Assembly: GCF_017352095.1 (NCBI RefSeq)
Contig: NZ_CP071463.1
Coordinates: forward strand, 1,178,001 to 1,242,000
Direction of reading: 5' to 3'
Length of the DNA stretch: 64,000 bases
DNA from: Natrinema longum
GTDB taxonomy: Archaea; Halobacteriota; Halobacteria; Halobacteriales; Natrialbaceae
A program made the position numbers and the translations under genes. The notes beneath the pieces are model-generated. The model saw only the letters and a list, made by a program, of their open reading frames with translations, was not told the origin of the DNA and did no database searches. Of this stretch, positions 52,643-60,071 are shown in pieces; position 1 is the first letter of the stretch; the number at the start of each line of letters is the position of its first letter.

Positions 52643-53680
52643 TTACAGGTCAGGAAGGTAGTCGCGGCGCTGTTCGGCCTTCTCGCGGGCGTTTCTCCGG
52701 TCGTAGTGGCGGTCAAGGATGTCGTCGCTCGCGTCGAGACGATCACCAACGACCCGGCGCGGGACATCTTCACGACGGTAGGCCGTCACCCGGCCGCTCC
52801 GAACGTCGTGGGGAGATCTCGATGACGGGCACGTGCTCGCTTTCGAGTAGTACGTCGCTTCGCAGTCCTCGGGCTCCCGGTCGTGTGGACACTCCGCACC
52901 GCGCCAGCACGGACGGGTCAGTCCGTACATCGTGTCTCGAATCGTCGAGACGCACGGTCGGCCTGAAGTCGTCGTCAGCAACGGCGAACGACCGTGGTCG
53001 TCGGTCACGTCGTCTCGCGGTCCGTCGACGTAGTCCTGAAGGACCCCGGCAACGTGGCCACTGATACTGTTCCATCGCTCGCCTTTCTCGCCCTTCTTGA
53101 GCGGTGTATCCGTCTCGGGTCGGTGGACGAATTGGATGCCGGGAGAGTCGCCCTCGAACTCGCAGTCGCGGAGATCGAGCCCTCGGATACCACCCGCACG
53201 CGCCCCCGTGTGCCAAAGCAGTAGCAACGTGATGTGCTTTCTCGAGGCGTATTCGTACCGCTGCAGGTAGTCGAGGATCTCGACGGCCCGATCGGGCTCG
53301 AGGGTCGTATCGCTCACGCCCTCGCTGGCCGAAACAGTCGGCAACGGAACCTTGCTGAAAAGATCCTCAGGAACCGCGTCGATGTCCGCACAAAAGCGAA
53401 GGAACGCACGTAACGTAGCGAGTTGCCCGCGAAGGGTGATCGTGGTCACTTCCTCGCGGCCCTCGCCGTTCCCCTCCCGTCGCCAGACGCGGTACGCGTA
53501 GAGATCGCGTCCCGTGATTTCGTTCAGGTTGTCGATGCCTTCCTCGGCGCACCACTGCGTGAACGCTTCGAGACGGTAGACGTGCGACGGGAGCGTCTGA
53601 TCGCTCAGTTCGTCCCGACGGCCCTCGATATACATCTCGACGGCCTGCTCGGGACCGATCGGCTCGAGATTGTCACTCAT
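52643..53680 (-). CDS. Tyrosine recombinase/integrase, SNJ2-like
   Basis: A 345-residue site-specific recombinase. The N-terminal SAM-like domain begins MSDNLEPIGPEQAVEMYIEG. The catalytic domain shows HTGARAGGIRGLDLRDCEF (first Arg), the HxxR-like region SPHDVRSGRVTAYRREDVP, and the terminal Tyr in RHYDRRNAREK. It contains a Cys/His insertion (CWRGAECPHDREPEDCEATY), typical of haloarchaeal integrases. It integrates or excises the provirus. It is the last gene of a three-gene operon, and its start overlaps the preceding gene by eight bases. Start MSDNL preferred over one four codons earlier. Confidence 0.92.
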   Translation of the reverse strand: MSDNLEPIGPEQAVEMYIEGRRDELSDQTLPSHVYRLEAFTQWCAEEGIDNLNEITGRDLYAYRVWRREGNGEGREEVTTITLRGQLATLRAFLRFCADIDAVPEDLFSKVPLPTVSASEGVSDTTLEPDRAVEILDYLQRYEYASRKHITLLLLWHTGARAGGIRGLDLRDCEFEGDSPGIQFVHRPETDTPLKKGEKGERWNSISGHVAGVLQDYVDGPRDDVTDDHGRSPLLTTTSGRPCVSTIRDTMYGLTRPCWRGAECPHDREPEDCEATYYSKASTCPSSRSPHDVRSGRVTAYRREDVPRRVVGDRLDASDDILDRHYDRRNAREKAEQRRDYLPDL

Positions 53681-54011
53681 CCCGATCACCACCGGTCCAA
53701 TTCTCGGGACTGCCCCAGCGGAATCGCGGGTGATCGTCCTCGAGTTCGTCGCGCTCGAATAGCCGATCCTGCAGCCACGTCTGCAGCGCGGGTCCGGACC
53801 GATCGTGCGGCGGGTGGTCCGGCATGTGATGGTTGTCGACGCGTGCCGATAGATCGTCGAGACACGCGATCATTTCCACCAGCACCGCGTTCTGATAGCG
53901 CATCTCGGTCGCGATCGCCTCGAGGGCCTCGGTCTGTCGTTCCATCGCGTCGGCCTGGCGCTCAAGGATCTCGCGTTGTGCCTCGAGGGCGAGGAACTCG
54001 TCACTCCCCAT
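53673..54011 (-). CDS. Small coiled-coil protein of the integrase operon
   Basis: A 112-residue protein. An N-terminal coiled coil (EAQREILERQADAMERQTEA, continuing LEAIATEMRYQ) is followed by HHMPDHPPHDRSGPALQTWL and a charged tail. In SNJ2-type systems the integrase operon contains two small genes beside the integrase that affect integration and excision; this gene has the same position and size. Overlaps on both sides (8 bases with integrase, 11 with the winged-helix gene) show tight coupling. Confidence 0.78.
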   Translation of the reverse strand: MGSDEFLALEAQREILERQADAMERQTEALEAIATEMRYQNAVLVEMIACLDDLSARVDNHHMPDHPPHDRSGPALQTWLQDRLFERDELEDDHPRFRWGSPENWTGGDRDE

Positions 54012-54429
54012 CGCGATCACCGTCCCCGGAGCCATCGGTCGCGGCGATCTCGAGTTCGCACGCGTCCGCGAGTCGCTCGAGGCGCTGGCGTAGCAGCCCA
54101 CGCCCATCGCTGGTGAGAACGTATTCGTTCGTGCGCTTGTCGAGGGCCGACTTCTCGACGAGCCCGCGCTCGACGAGCGTATCGAGGTTCGGGTACAGCC
54201 GCCCGTGATTCACGTCGCCGTACTGGGGCTCGAGCCGATTCTTAATCGCGAGTCCGTAGCAGGTCTCGCCGTCGCGCTCGAGCCTGGCGATTGCTTCGAG
54301 AGCATCGCGCTGGAACCCAGAGAGATCGCCCCACGTCGTACCGCCGTCGGCCACGAGGTACTGGTCAGAAGCGGTCGATGCGTCTGTCGTGTCGGGGCTT
54401 TCAAGGCCCCGCGAATTGTCGTCGTACAT
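54001..54429 (-). CDS. PadR-like winged-helix protein of the integrase operon
   Basis: A 142-residue DNA-binding protein. The PadR-like core is GFQRDALEAIARLERDGETC, GLAIKNRLEPQYGDVNHGRL and YPNLDTLVERGLVEKSALDK. The wing has TNEYVLTSDGRGLLRQRLE. It is the first gene of the integrase operon and probably controls it. The open frame runs much farther upstream through non-coding sequence; MYDDNSRGLESPD is the likely start, though the leader of about 130 bases to the nearest TATA-like tract is long. Confidence 0.85.
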   Translation of the reverse strand: MYDDNSRGLESPDTTDASTASDQYLVADGGTTWGDLSGFQRDALEAIARLERDGETCYGLAIKNRLEPQYGDVNHGRLYPNLDTLVERGLVEKSALDKRTNEYVLTSDGRGLLRQRLERLADACELEIAATDGSGDGDRDGE

Positions 54430-54573
54430 GGCTTGCGTACCACATCTACGCGAGCCGCGCGGACCCGGTGTCACCAGCACCGGCCCGCAGTTTTCGTACG
54501 GACCCAACGGACAGTCGGGTCCACGTGAAACTCGCGTTATCCAACCAGTCTTAACTCCAGCACAATAAAAACT

Positions 54574-54613
54574 CGTACTAGGTAGTACGTCTTTTCGAAC
54601 TATATAGTTTGAA
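54574..54613. promoter_or_regulatory. Two palindromes in the provirus control region
   Basis: CGTACTA-GG-TAGTACG (54574-54589) is a perfect 7-bp inverted repeat. Directly after it TTCGAACTATATAGTTTGAA (54594-54613) is a 20-base palindrome with one mismatched pair, and contains a TATA-like centre. They lie between the divergent integrase operon and the winged-helix regulator at 54664. This is where an operator for the lysogeny switch would be expected. Confidence 0.6.
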
Positions 54614-54663
54614 GATAGTGGCCATGCGATTCTTTCAAAAGCACAGTCTGTGATTGACAATTG

Positions 54664-54930
54664 ATGAAGCAACCCGGTGGCTGGATGCAACTTCCAACTG
54701 ATAACCAGATTCTGGAAGCCCTCACCACCGGATTGGATCTTAAACCGTCGACTATCGCACACAATATAGGAAAGGCAAGAACAACCGTTCAGGAACGCCT
54801 TCCCGTGCTTGTCGAGTACGGGCTCATCGAAAAGGTCGACGACGCTGGTTACTATCAAATCACTCCAGAAGGTGAAGCTTATCTGGAGGGAAATCTCGAC
54901 GCGGACGACCTCGAGCCGGATACCGAGTGA
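54664..54930 (+). CDS. Winged-helix regulator, probable lysogeny repressor
   Basis: An 88-residue winged-helix protein: QILEALTTGLDLKPSTIAHN, GKARTTVQERLPVLVEYGLI (recognition helix) and the wing EKVDDAGYYQITPEGEAYLE. It is the common small haloarchaeal phage-type regulator. It is divergent from the integrase operon across a region with two palindromes, one over the probable TATA box, so self-regulation and control of the operon are likely (inferred). Confidence 0.82.
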   Translation: MKQPGGWMQLPTDNQILEALTTGLDLKPSTIAHNIGKARTTVQERLPVLVEYGLIEKVDDAGYYQITPEGEAYLEGNLDADDLEPDTE

Positions 54931-54996
54931 TCGGTGTCCGAGTCTCGTCGGTGCGGAGCGAACGCTTATCAGCGTCTTTCTCCTACGTGGCGGTAT

Positions 54997-55254
54997 ATGG
55001 CGAGTGCGACACGACGTGACCGAAACGAGGGCGTCGAGTTCGTCCACGAAGACGACGGGAGAATTACCGCCGTCGACCTCGAGACCGGTGTCGCATCGTT
55101 CGGCGACTCCAAGGCCGAAGCACTGTCTATGCTCGCGGAAGCCCTCGAACTGCACGAGGGCGGCGGTGAGCCGGTCACAGACGCGGATCTCGAAGAATTG
55201 GGGCTCGATCCCGACGCGACCGGTGACAAGGAACTCCCCGAGTTCATGCAGTAG
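54997..55254 (+). CDS. hicB: HicB-type antitoxin
   Basis: An 85-residue protein with the HicB partial RNase H-like fold: GVEFVHEDDGRITAVDLETG, then VASFGDSKAEALSMLAEALE, and an acidic tail (DADLEELGLDPDATGDKELP). It immediately precedes hicA with no gap (stop then ATG). I chose MASATRRDRNEG, because the upstream codons have a different character. Confidence 0.88.
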   Translation: MASATRRDRNEGVEFVHEDDGRITAVDLETGVASFGDSKAEALSMLAEALELHEGGGEPVTDADLEELGLDPDATGDKELPEFMQ

Positions 55255-55506
55255 ATGGTTCGGACGACGTTTTCCGGACGGGAAATCGCGAAGGTTCTGC
55301 AAGATCACGGGTTCCGTCCAGTCGACCGAACGGGTAGTCACCTGAAGCTCCGATACGAACATCCCGAAACCGACGACGTTCGGACCGTCACTGTCCCGAT
55401 GCATTCCGAGGACAAGATCCCGACCGGAACGATGCGGTCGATCGCCAATCAATGCGGTGCGGAGGACTTCCGCGCCTGGTGCGAGTGGATCGACGATAAC
55501 CGGTAG
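55255..55506 (+). CDS. hicA: HicA-type mRNA interferase toxin
   Basis: An 83-residue dsRBD-like toxin. SGREIAKVLQDHGFRPVDRT, the catalytic-His motif GSHLKLRYE, and the final VPMHSEDKIPTGTMRSI are all characteristic of HicA. It cleaves mRNA when HicB is lost. The antitoxin-before-toxin order is less common than hicA-hicB but well known. On a provirus it may stabilise the element or act against competing viruses. Confidence 0.9.
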   Translation: MVRTTFSGREIAKVLQDHGFRPVDRTGSHLKLRYEHPETDDVRTVTVPMHSEDKIPTGTMRSIANQCGAEDFRAWCEWIDDNR

Positions 55507-55508
55507 GC

Positions 55509-55790
55509 TCATTTCTCGACCCCCTCGAGTCCAATCCGTCGAAGCAGCGGCTCGAGCCAGCTGGAGATCTCATCGTCGATTCGTTGGCCGTTTTCGTTCA
55601 GCGTTAGAATCAACCCGGCTGTCTGGTCCTGGACAGCGAAAACCCAGTGCCGCCCACGTTCGACGCGAACGTCGATCCGCTTCTTGTTATCCGGCGAGCC
55701 GGTGACCTCGACGTCGACGGATCGACCGTCCTCGAGTTCTCTACTCAACCGTAGTTCGTCGGGCCTCGAGCGGCCTGATTGAACGGACAT
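55509..55790 (-). CDS. Small provirus protein, unknown function
   Basis: A 93-residue protein: LRLSRELEDGRSVDVEVTGS, KKRIDVRVERGRHWVFAVQD, and a helical C-terminus (EISSWLEPLLRRIGLEGVEK). The alternating beta pattern followed by a helix is typical of small haloviral proteins. It is convergent with hicA, three bases after its stop. I chose MSVQSGRSRPDELRL. Confidence 0.7.
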   Translation of the reverse strand: MSVQSGRSRPDELRLSRELEDGRSVDVEVTGSPDNKKRIDVRVERGRHWVFAVQDQTAGLILTLNENGQRIDDEISSWLEPLLRRIGLEGVEK

Positions 55791-55832
55791 GGGCGAGTGA
55801 AAGCCACAGATGTGGATAAGTCCAGAGCGGAG

Positions 55833-55930
55833 ATGAACGGAAAATCGCCGAAATCGTCTCTCGGGTTCGATATCGGCCGGCAAGAGGACTCTATTCCGAT
55901 GAGCGGAAAATAATTGGAATGAACGGAAAT
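55833..55930. repeat. Three direct repeats ATGARCGGAAA next to the orc gene
   Basis: ATGAACGGAAAAT (55833-55845), ATGAGCGGAAAAT (55899-55911) and ATGAACGGAAAT (55919-55930) are in the same orientation, ending two bases from the last codon of the Orc1/Cdc6 gene. Spacings are 66 and 20 bases. The region is AT-richer than its surroundings. Candidates: replication-origin iterons or an operator. Confidence 0.55.
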
Positions 55931-55931
55931 C

Positions 55932-56942
55932 TCAAAAGTCGGGGACGGCGTAGGTTTTTCCTCTCCCGCTTCCGTTCGATTCGATCAGCCCGTACTTTTC
56001 CTCGAGATTCGAGAGATACCGACGCCGGGTGCTTTTGGCCTTCGGGTTCTGTGCCCGCTGTTCATAGGTATCGTGCAGTTCCGATCCGGGAATCGTTCCC
56101 GACACCTCAATAATATCGTAGAGCAGTCGCTTGTGCGTCCCGAGGTCCTCAACGCGCTCGAGATGGATCTCCTCGAGGGCAGCCGCCCGAACCTCGTCGA
56201 CGATATCGATCGTGATCTGTGATCGATCGCAGTCCCTCGAGACGGCTCGTGCGGAGCTTCGAAGGATGCCGATCGCTTCGCGAGCATCACCGGCGGCAAC
56301 ATCGGCGATATAGCCGATCGCGTCGGTCGAAATCGTTCCCGGCCGCAGTCCGGCCCGAATTCGGGCTTGGAGGATATCAACCAACTGTGCGTGCGTGAAT
56401 CGGTCCAACGTGATCGTCTCTGCGCTCCGGAGTCGACTGCGAACGCGAGAGTCGAGGTGCGCAAAGAGATCGTCCTCGTCAATCGTGATCGCAACGATCG
56501 TCACATTCGGAATATCGATGAGTGCCTGTAGCGTCGTATCGTCCTCGATTACGTCGACCTCGTCGACGATCGCGACGATTCGCTTGTCGCTCTCACGGAG
56601 TCGATCTATAAATGCGCTCGTCGGTGATCCGATCTTTTTGAGATCCGCCCCTAAATCCGCGTCGCGCATGACTCCATAGAGAACTTCGGCTTTTGATGAA
56701 CCGGAGATACAGTTATGATAGCCCCAGCGGAAATCGAGCGTCTCGTGCTCGAGCTCGCGAACGACGAACCTCGCGAGAGTCGTCTTCCCCGTCCCGCTCG
56801 GACCGAAGATGAGCACGTTCTCTCCGGTGTCTCCGTCCGCAATGGGCCGGAGTGCGTCGGCCAACTGTTCGATTTTCGCATCCCGATGGTAGAGGTCACT
56901 CGGAATATGAGAAGGGCGGAGGGCTCGAGCGTCCGAAATCAT
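55932..56942 (-). CDS. Orc1/Cdc6-family AAA+ protein
   Basis: A 336-residue initiator-type AAA+ ATPase. Walker A is IFGPSGTGKTTLARF, Walker B RIVAIVDEVDVIED, and sensor 1/2 regions are ITIDEDDLFAHLDSRVRSRL and GDAREAIGILRSSARAVSRD. A C-terminal winged helix begins about residue 275 (HKRLLYDIIEVSGT) and ends RRYLSNLEEKYGLIESNG. It is shorter than chromosomal Orc1 proteins but complete. On plasmids and viruses such proteins start replication at linked repeats. Confidence 0.93.
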   Translation of the reverse strand: MISDARALRPSHIPSDLYHRDAKIEQLADALRPIADGDTGENVLIFGPSGTGKTTLARFVVRELEHETLDFRWGYHNCISGSSKAEVLYGVMRDADLGADLKKIGSPTSAFIDRLRESDKRIVAIVDEVDVIEDDTTLQALIDIPNVTIVAITIDEDDLFAHLDSRVRSRLRSAETITLDRFTHAQLVDILQARIRAGLRPGTISTDAIGYIADVAAGDAREAIGILRSSARAVSRDCDRSQITIDIVDEVRAAALEEIHLERVEDLGTHKRLLYDIIEVSGTIPGSELHDTYEQRAQNPKAKSTRRRYLSNLEEKYGLIESNGSGRGKTYAVPDF

Positions 56943-57056
56943 GATCGGTAGTTACTGTACTACCTATTAATTTCTGACGAGTGAGATCTACCTTGAAAGA
57001 TGATCAAAACAGTAGAATCTGATTTGGTTGTTTCCTTATCTAATCCATCAAGCAAT

Positions 57057-57845
57057 CTACGCGCGTTCGTAGCCAAGCGCCCGCGACGCTTCGGCGGACA
57101 GCGTCACAGACTCATCGCCAACCGTCACCCTTTCTCCGGTGACAGATTCGATCAATTCGGCCAGTTCCTCGCGATAAGACTGTGACCGATCTTCCATGAT
57201 TTGGATCGAATCGGTCGTCGGGTCAGTCAGTGCCCGATTTTCGAGATAGGAGTCGACGAACCGCTTGCGGACCGATTCCGGAGCGTCGTCGAGATACCAT
57301 GGCAGCGATAGCCCTTCGATCTCTGTTTTTCTTCCCATCGGTGCGCCGAGAACAGTCAGCACACGGCCAAGCGCGATCGCATCCTCGCCGGGGACAACTG
57401 CCTGACTCGTTCCTGATTCTTCCGTCCGGTAGCCAGTACCGGCCAGTTCAAGGGCTTTAATAACGGTTGCGTCGTGTCCGTCGTCATTAAGAGTAAACTT
57501 CGGTGTGTGATTGGTATGAATTGTTCCACCTGAATAGACGTTCGCGACGAGCACGTTCAGCGGCGTCAAATTATCGTACGTGACACCGATCCAGTCACGG
57601 GCATGTGAACTGTACAGTCCTTGAATGACAGGCGGTACTGCCCCCTCGTCAATCCATGGCCGGATTCGCTCGGTCGGTGCATCCGCCGCAGAGGCAATAT
57701 CGCCAATACTCGTCTCTGGGTTATCAACGCTGAACGTGACCGCGCGACGATACTGTTTGACCGCACTCCACGTATTGTCGTATTCGCCACCGTCGTAGGT
57801 GCGCGCAAAGGCTCGTTCAGTGACAAGCGTATCTGAATCAGTCAT
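57057..57845 (-). CDS. Putative DNA-binding protein, LAGLIDADG-like
   Basis: A 262-residue protein. An N-terminal segment looks like helix-turn-helix (NTWSAVKQYRRAVTFSVDNP, then TSIGDIASAADAPTERIRPW). The middle (LNVLVANVYSGGTIHTNHTP) and later part (DAPESVRKRFVDSYLENRAL) have the spacing of a LAGLIDADG-type fold, which in haloarchaea also serves non-nuclease regulators. This is a pattern impression; I see no clear catalytic motif. It is divergent from the pilin genes and may control them. Start MTDSDTLVTERAF. Confidence 0.72.
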   Translation of the reverse strand: MTDSDTLVTERAFARTYDGGEYDNTWSAVKQYRRAVTFSVDNPETSIGDIASAADAPTERIRPWIDEGAVPPVIQGLYSSHARDWIGVTYDNLTPLNVLVANVYSGGTIHTNHTPKFTLNDDGHDATVIKALELAGTGYRTEESGTSQAVVPGEDAIALGRVLTVLGAPMGRKTEIEGLSLPWYLDDAPESVRKRFVDSYLENRALTDPTTDSIQIMEDRSQSYREELAELIESVTGERVTVGDESVTLSAEASRALGYERA

Positions 57846-57975
57846 GAGTTGTTCATATGGCCGAACTGAAAAATTCATGCCGATTTGTTATATGATATCG
57901 AAATCGCCAGACAACGTCACTTCAAGCCATCACTGCGTGCTTTCCAGTTGTGGCTGATTCTCAGTTTTGAAAGTC

Positions 57976-58030
57976 ATTGTTCCTAGAACAATCCTGACTA
58001 TCAGGTAAATATATATGTATCCGGTTACCT
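57976..58030. promoter_or_regulatory. Inverted repeat and TATA promoter of the pilin genes
   Basis: ATTGTTC-CTA-GAACAAT (57976-57992) is a perfect palindrome with 3-base centre. A TATA run (aaatatatatgtat, 58007-58020) follows, flanked by the inverted pair AGGTAA/TTACCT (58003-58008, 58025-58030). The mRNA would start near 58040, leaving a 130-base leader before the first pilin. Confidence 0.55.
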
Positions 58031-58168
58031 CTCACGAATTAGCATCGGTGGCAACGTCCAAGAAAGCGGGGACGCAAGGTTGGTTCCCAAATCCCCAAAT
58101 CCGCACCTCGCCGTTTGGTGAGGAGGCGAATAAGCTTTCTTACCGTTTGCACGATGCGTGAGAACACT

Positions 58169-58612
58169 ATGGATTTGAAAGCGCTCAAACCGAAGTTGAT
58201 CGGATCGGACGACGAACGTGCAGTCTCACCTGTTATTGGGGTTATTCTAATGGTGGCGATTACGGTTATTCTTGCTGCAGTCATCGCCGCCTTCGTGCTC
58301 GACCTTGGTGGGAGTGTCGGGCAAGAAGCTCAGGCAGGTGTGTCGATGGAGGTTGACAGTTCTGCTAATGAAGTGCAGGTCGAAGTCACGTCACTCGGGA
58401 ATTCAGACCACGTGAACCTCACGTCGAGTGACTGGTCTGGTAGTTCTGCGCCAAGTTCTGCAGAATATATGAAGGTCGGCGATGCTGTCACCTATGCGTA
58501 CGATGGCGGTAGTGGCGATATCGATGAAACCGGACAAATGTCCGCTGTTGCCGTAATCAACGAGAGCGAGACGGAAACGCAGGTTGGCAGCGAAGAGTGG
58601 GACTTCAGCTAA
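58169..58612 (+). CDS. Type IV pilin-like protein 1 in the provirus
   Basis: A 147-residue pilin. The class III signal is [15 protein letters not shown], processed by prepilin peptidase between Arg and Ala. The hydrophobic helix that follows ([20 protein letters not shown]) is of the conserved haloarchaeal PilA type. The body is beta-rich and Ser-rich. Start taken at [20 protein letters not shown] five codons earlier is possible. It is followed after 19 bases by a second pilin. Both are in the provirus between the replication and virion blocks. Confidence 0.88.
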   Translation: MDLKALKPKLIGSDDERAVSPVIGVILMVAITVILAAVIAAFVLDLGGSVGQEAQAGVSMEVDSSANEVQVEVTSLGNSDHVNLTSSDWSGSSAPSSAEYMKVGDAVTYAYDGGSGDIDETGQMSAVAVINESETETQVGSEEWDFS

Positions 58613-58631
58613 TATAATCTCGAAGTAATAT

Positions 58632-59150
58632 ATGGATCTTAAAAAATATAGAAGTCGTTTGATTGGGGGTGACCAAGAACGGGCAGTATCACCTGTGATC
58701 GGAGTGATACTAATGGTTGCTATCACGGTCATTCTCGCAGCTGTGATTGCTGCCTTCGTGCTTGACCTTGGTGGAAGTGTGGGCCAGGAAGCACAGGCGG
58801 GTGTGACGATGGAAGTCGATGATAGTACCCAGGAGATCCAAGTGGAAATTACGTCGCTTGGGAACGCAGACCATGTAAATCTATCTGGTGCTGCAGTTGA
58901 AAGCAACCTAGAAACACACCCAGACGGTACATCGAAAGGTGATCAAGTAGACGAGATGAAAGAGCTAACAGTTGGGGATTCTGTCACTATTGGTGATGGT
59001 GATGATGGTGCTGATGTCCACTTCGCTGCTGCTGAGTCGGGTGCTACGGACACAGAAATTAGCGGAACCGTAACCGCTATTGCTGTCATCTCGGAGGACG
59101 ATACACAGACCCAAGTTGCAAGCGAAGAATTCGACTTCGACTACAGCTAA
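58632..59150 (+). CDS. Type IV pilin-like protein 2 in the provirus
   Basis: A 172-residue pilin. Residues about 18-60, including [14 protein letters not shown] and the following helix through SVGQEAQAG, are almost identical to pilin 1, yet the codons differ at many silent sites; this points to old duplication with protein-level conservation. The C-terminal half differs and is Asp/Ser/Thr-rich. Codon use is more AT-rich than elsewhere. Probably on one mRNA with pilin 1. Confidence 0.88.
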   Translation: MDLKKYRSRLIGGDQERAVSPVIGVILMVAITVILAAVIAAFVLDLGGSVGQEAQAGVTMEVDDSTQEIQVEITSLGNADHVNLSGAAVESNLETHPDGTSKGDQVDEMKELTVGDSVTIGDGDDGADVHFAAAESGATDTEISGTVTAIAVISEDDTQTQVASEEFDFDYS

Positions 59151-59247
59151 CGCTGTAATTTGGTTTTCAAATTTTTCGGTAGCGATCACCACTCAAATAG
59201 ATACAAATCAACCTAAATCAGCAAGGAAGGAGGGTATCGTGACTCTG

Positions 59248-59433
59248 TTACGCGTCGATCTCCTCGACGAGTTCGAGCGACCACTGGCCGTCGTCGACGT
59301 GACGGATATGGACGTGATGTTCACCGTCGATCTCCCCGTCTTCGTCGAGTAATCCCTCAAGGCGGAGGTCGTCTTTCGGCAGGGTGACGCCCGCCGAGTT
59401 CTGGTCTAACTTTCTGAGTTTGTTCAACGCCAT
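59248..59433 (-). CDS. AbrB-like small regulator
   Basis: A 61-residue protein: MALNKLRKLDQNSAGVTLPK and DDLRLEGLLDEDGEIDGEHH resemble the SpoVT/AbrB swapped-hairpin DNA-binding motif. It is divergent from the virion gene block. A TATA-like ctttatgcc on the minus strand about 25 bases before the ATG suggests a leaderless message. A role in repressing the virion genes is inferred. Confidence 0.78.
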   Translation of the reverse strand: MALNKLRKLDQNSAGVTLPKDDLRLEGLLDEDGEIDGEHHVHIRHVDDGQWSLELVEEIDA

Positions 59434-59471
59434 GCAGCGGGCGGCAACCCGCCTTGGCATAAAGGTTGCTG

Positions 59472-59481
59472 AACCTAGGTT
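59472..59481. promoter_or_regulatory. Palindromic operator candidate before the virion genes
   Basis: AACCTAGGTT is a perfect 10-base palindrome in the 95-base gap between the AbrB-like gene and the first virion gene. It sits just upstream of the probable start of the minus-strand message and about 50 bases before the first virion ATG. Confidence 0.45.
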
Positions 59482-59528
59482 TAGCTGACGTTTTCGGCGA
59501 GGGCGGTAATCCGCTTTTCCGTTGCACA

Positions 59529-59921
59529 ATGGCAAGAGACGTTATCGACAAGATCGATTACGCGGCGCTGTGGGTCTACCCCACATTTGCATCGATGGTC
59601 TTCGGGGTCTGGTCGTGGAACCTCGAGGTCCTGGGTGGCTACAACTTCAGTTCGGCGTTCTACAGCGCCGGGGGTGTGGACTTCTCGGTGCCCCTGATCG
59701 GGGCGACCACATCCGTCCTGTGGATTCTCTGGACCAACGAGTTCGACGGCTCGAACTACTCGGACATGGAGAAATGGACGATCGTCGGGACGCTGCTGTT
59801 CCCGGTCGTCTTCGAGTTCGTCCCCGCGTTCAATCAGTTGCTCTCGAGCAACGACTGGTTCCTGATCGGCGGCACGGTCCTAGTCACGTTCGCTGCCGGC
59901 TGGATTTCCTACACGGAGTGA
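59529..59921 (+). CDS. Four-helix virion membrane protein (VP3-like)
   Basis: A 130-residue membrane protein with four hydrophobic helices (YAALWVYPTFASMVFGVWSW, FSVPLIGATTSVLWILW, TIVGTLLFPVVFEFVPAF, FLIGGTVLVTFAAGWISY). Pleolipoviruses carry a small multi-span internal membrane protein, VP3, directly before the spike gene; position, size and topology match. Sequence similarity was not tested. I chose the ATG giving MARDVIDKIDY. Confidence 0.82.
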   Translation: MARDVIDKIDYAALWVYPTFASMVFGVWSWNLEVLGGYNFSSAFYSAGGVDFSVPLIGATTSVLWILWTNEFDGSNYSDMEKWTIVGTLLFPVVFEFVPAFNQLLSSNDWFLIGGTVLVTFAAGWISYTE

Positions 59922-59926
59922 TTCAG

Positions 59927-60070
59927 ATGACGGAATTAATCAAAACCGGTACCTCGGTGGTGAATCGAATCGCGTCGGCAACCCTGACCATCGCGGTCGC
60001 GGCGATCGTCGCGATCGCGCTGTACGAGCTGGCGATGGTCGCGCTCCTGGTCGCGACGGGGGGACTCTAA
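59927..60070 (+). CDS. Small single-span membrane protein
   Basis: A 47-residue protein, MTELIKTGTSVVNRIASATL, then one long hydrophobic helix (TIAVAAIVAIALYELAMVAL). It lies between the VP3-like and spike-like genes with gaps of five and one bases, so it belongs to the same message. Small hydrophobic genes at this place occur in some pleolipoviruses. Confidence 0.72.
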   Translation: MTELIKTGTSVVNRIASATLTIAVAAIVAIALYELAMVALLVATGGL

Positions 60071-60071
60071 G

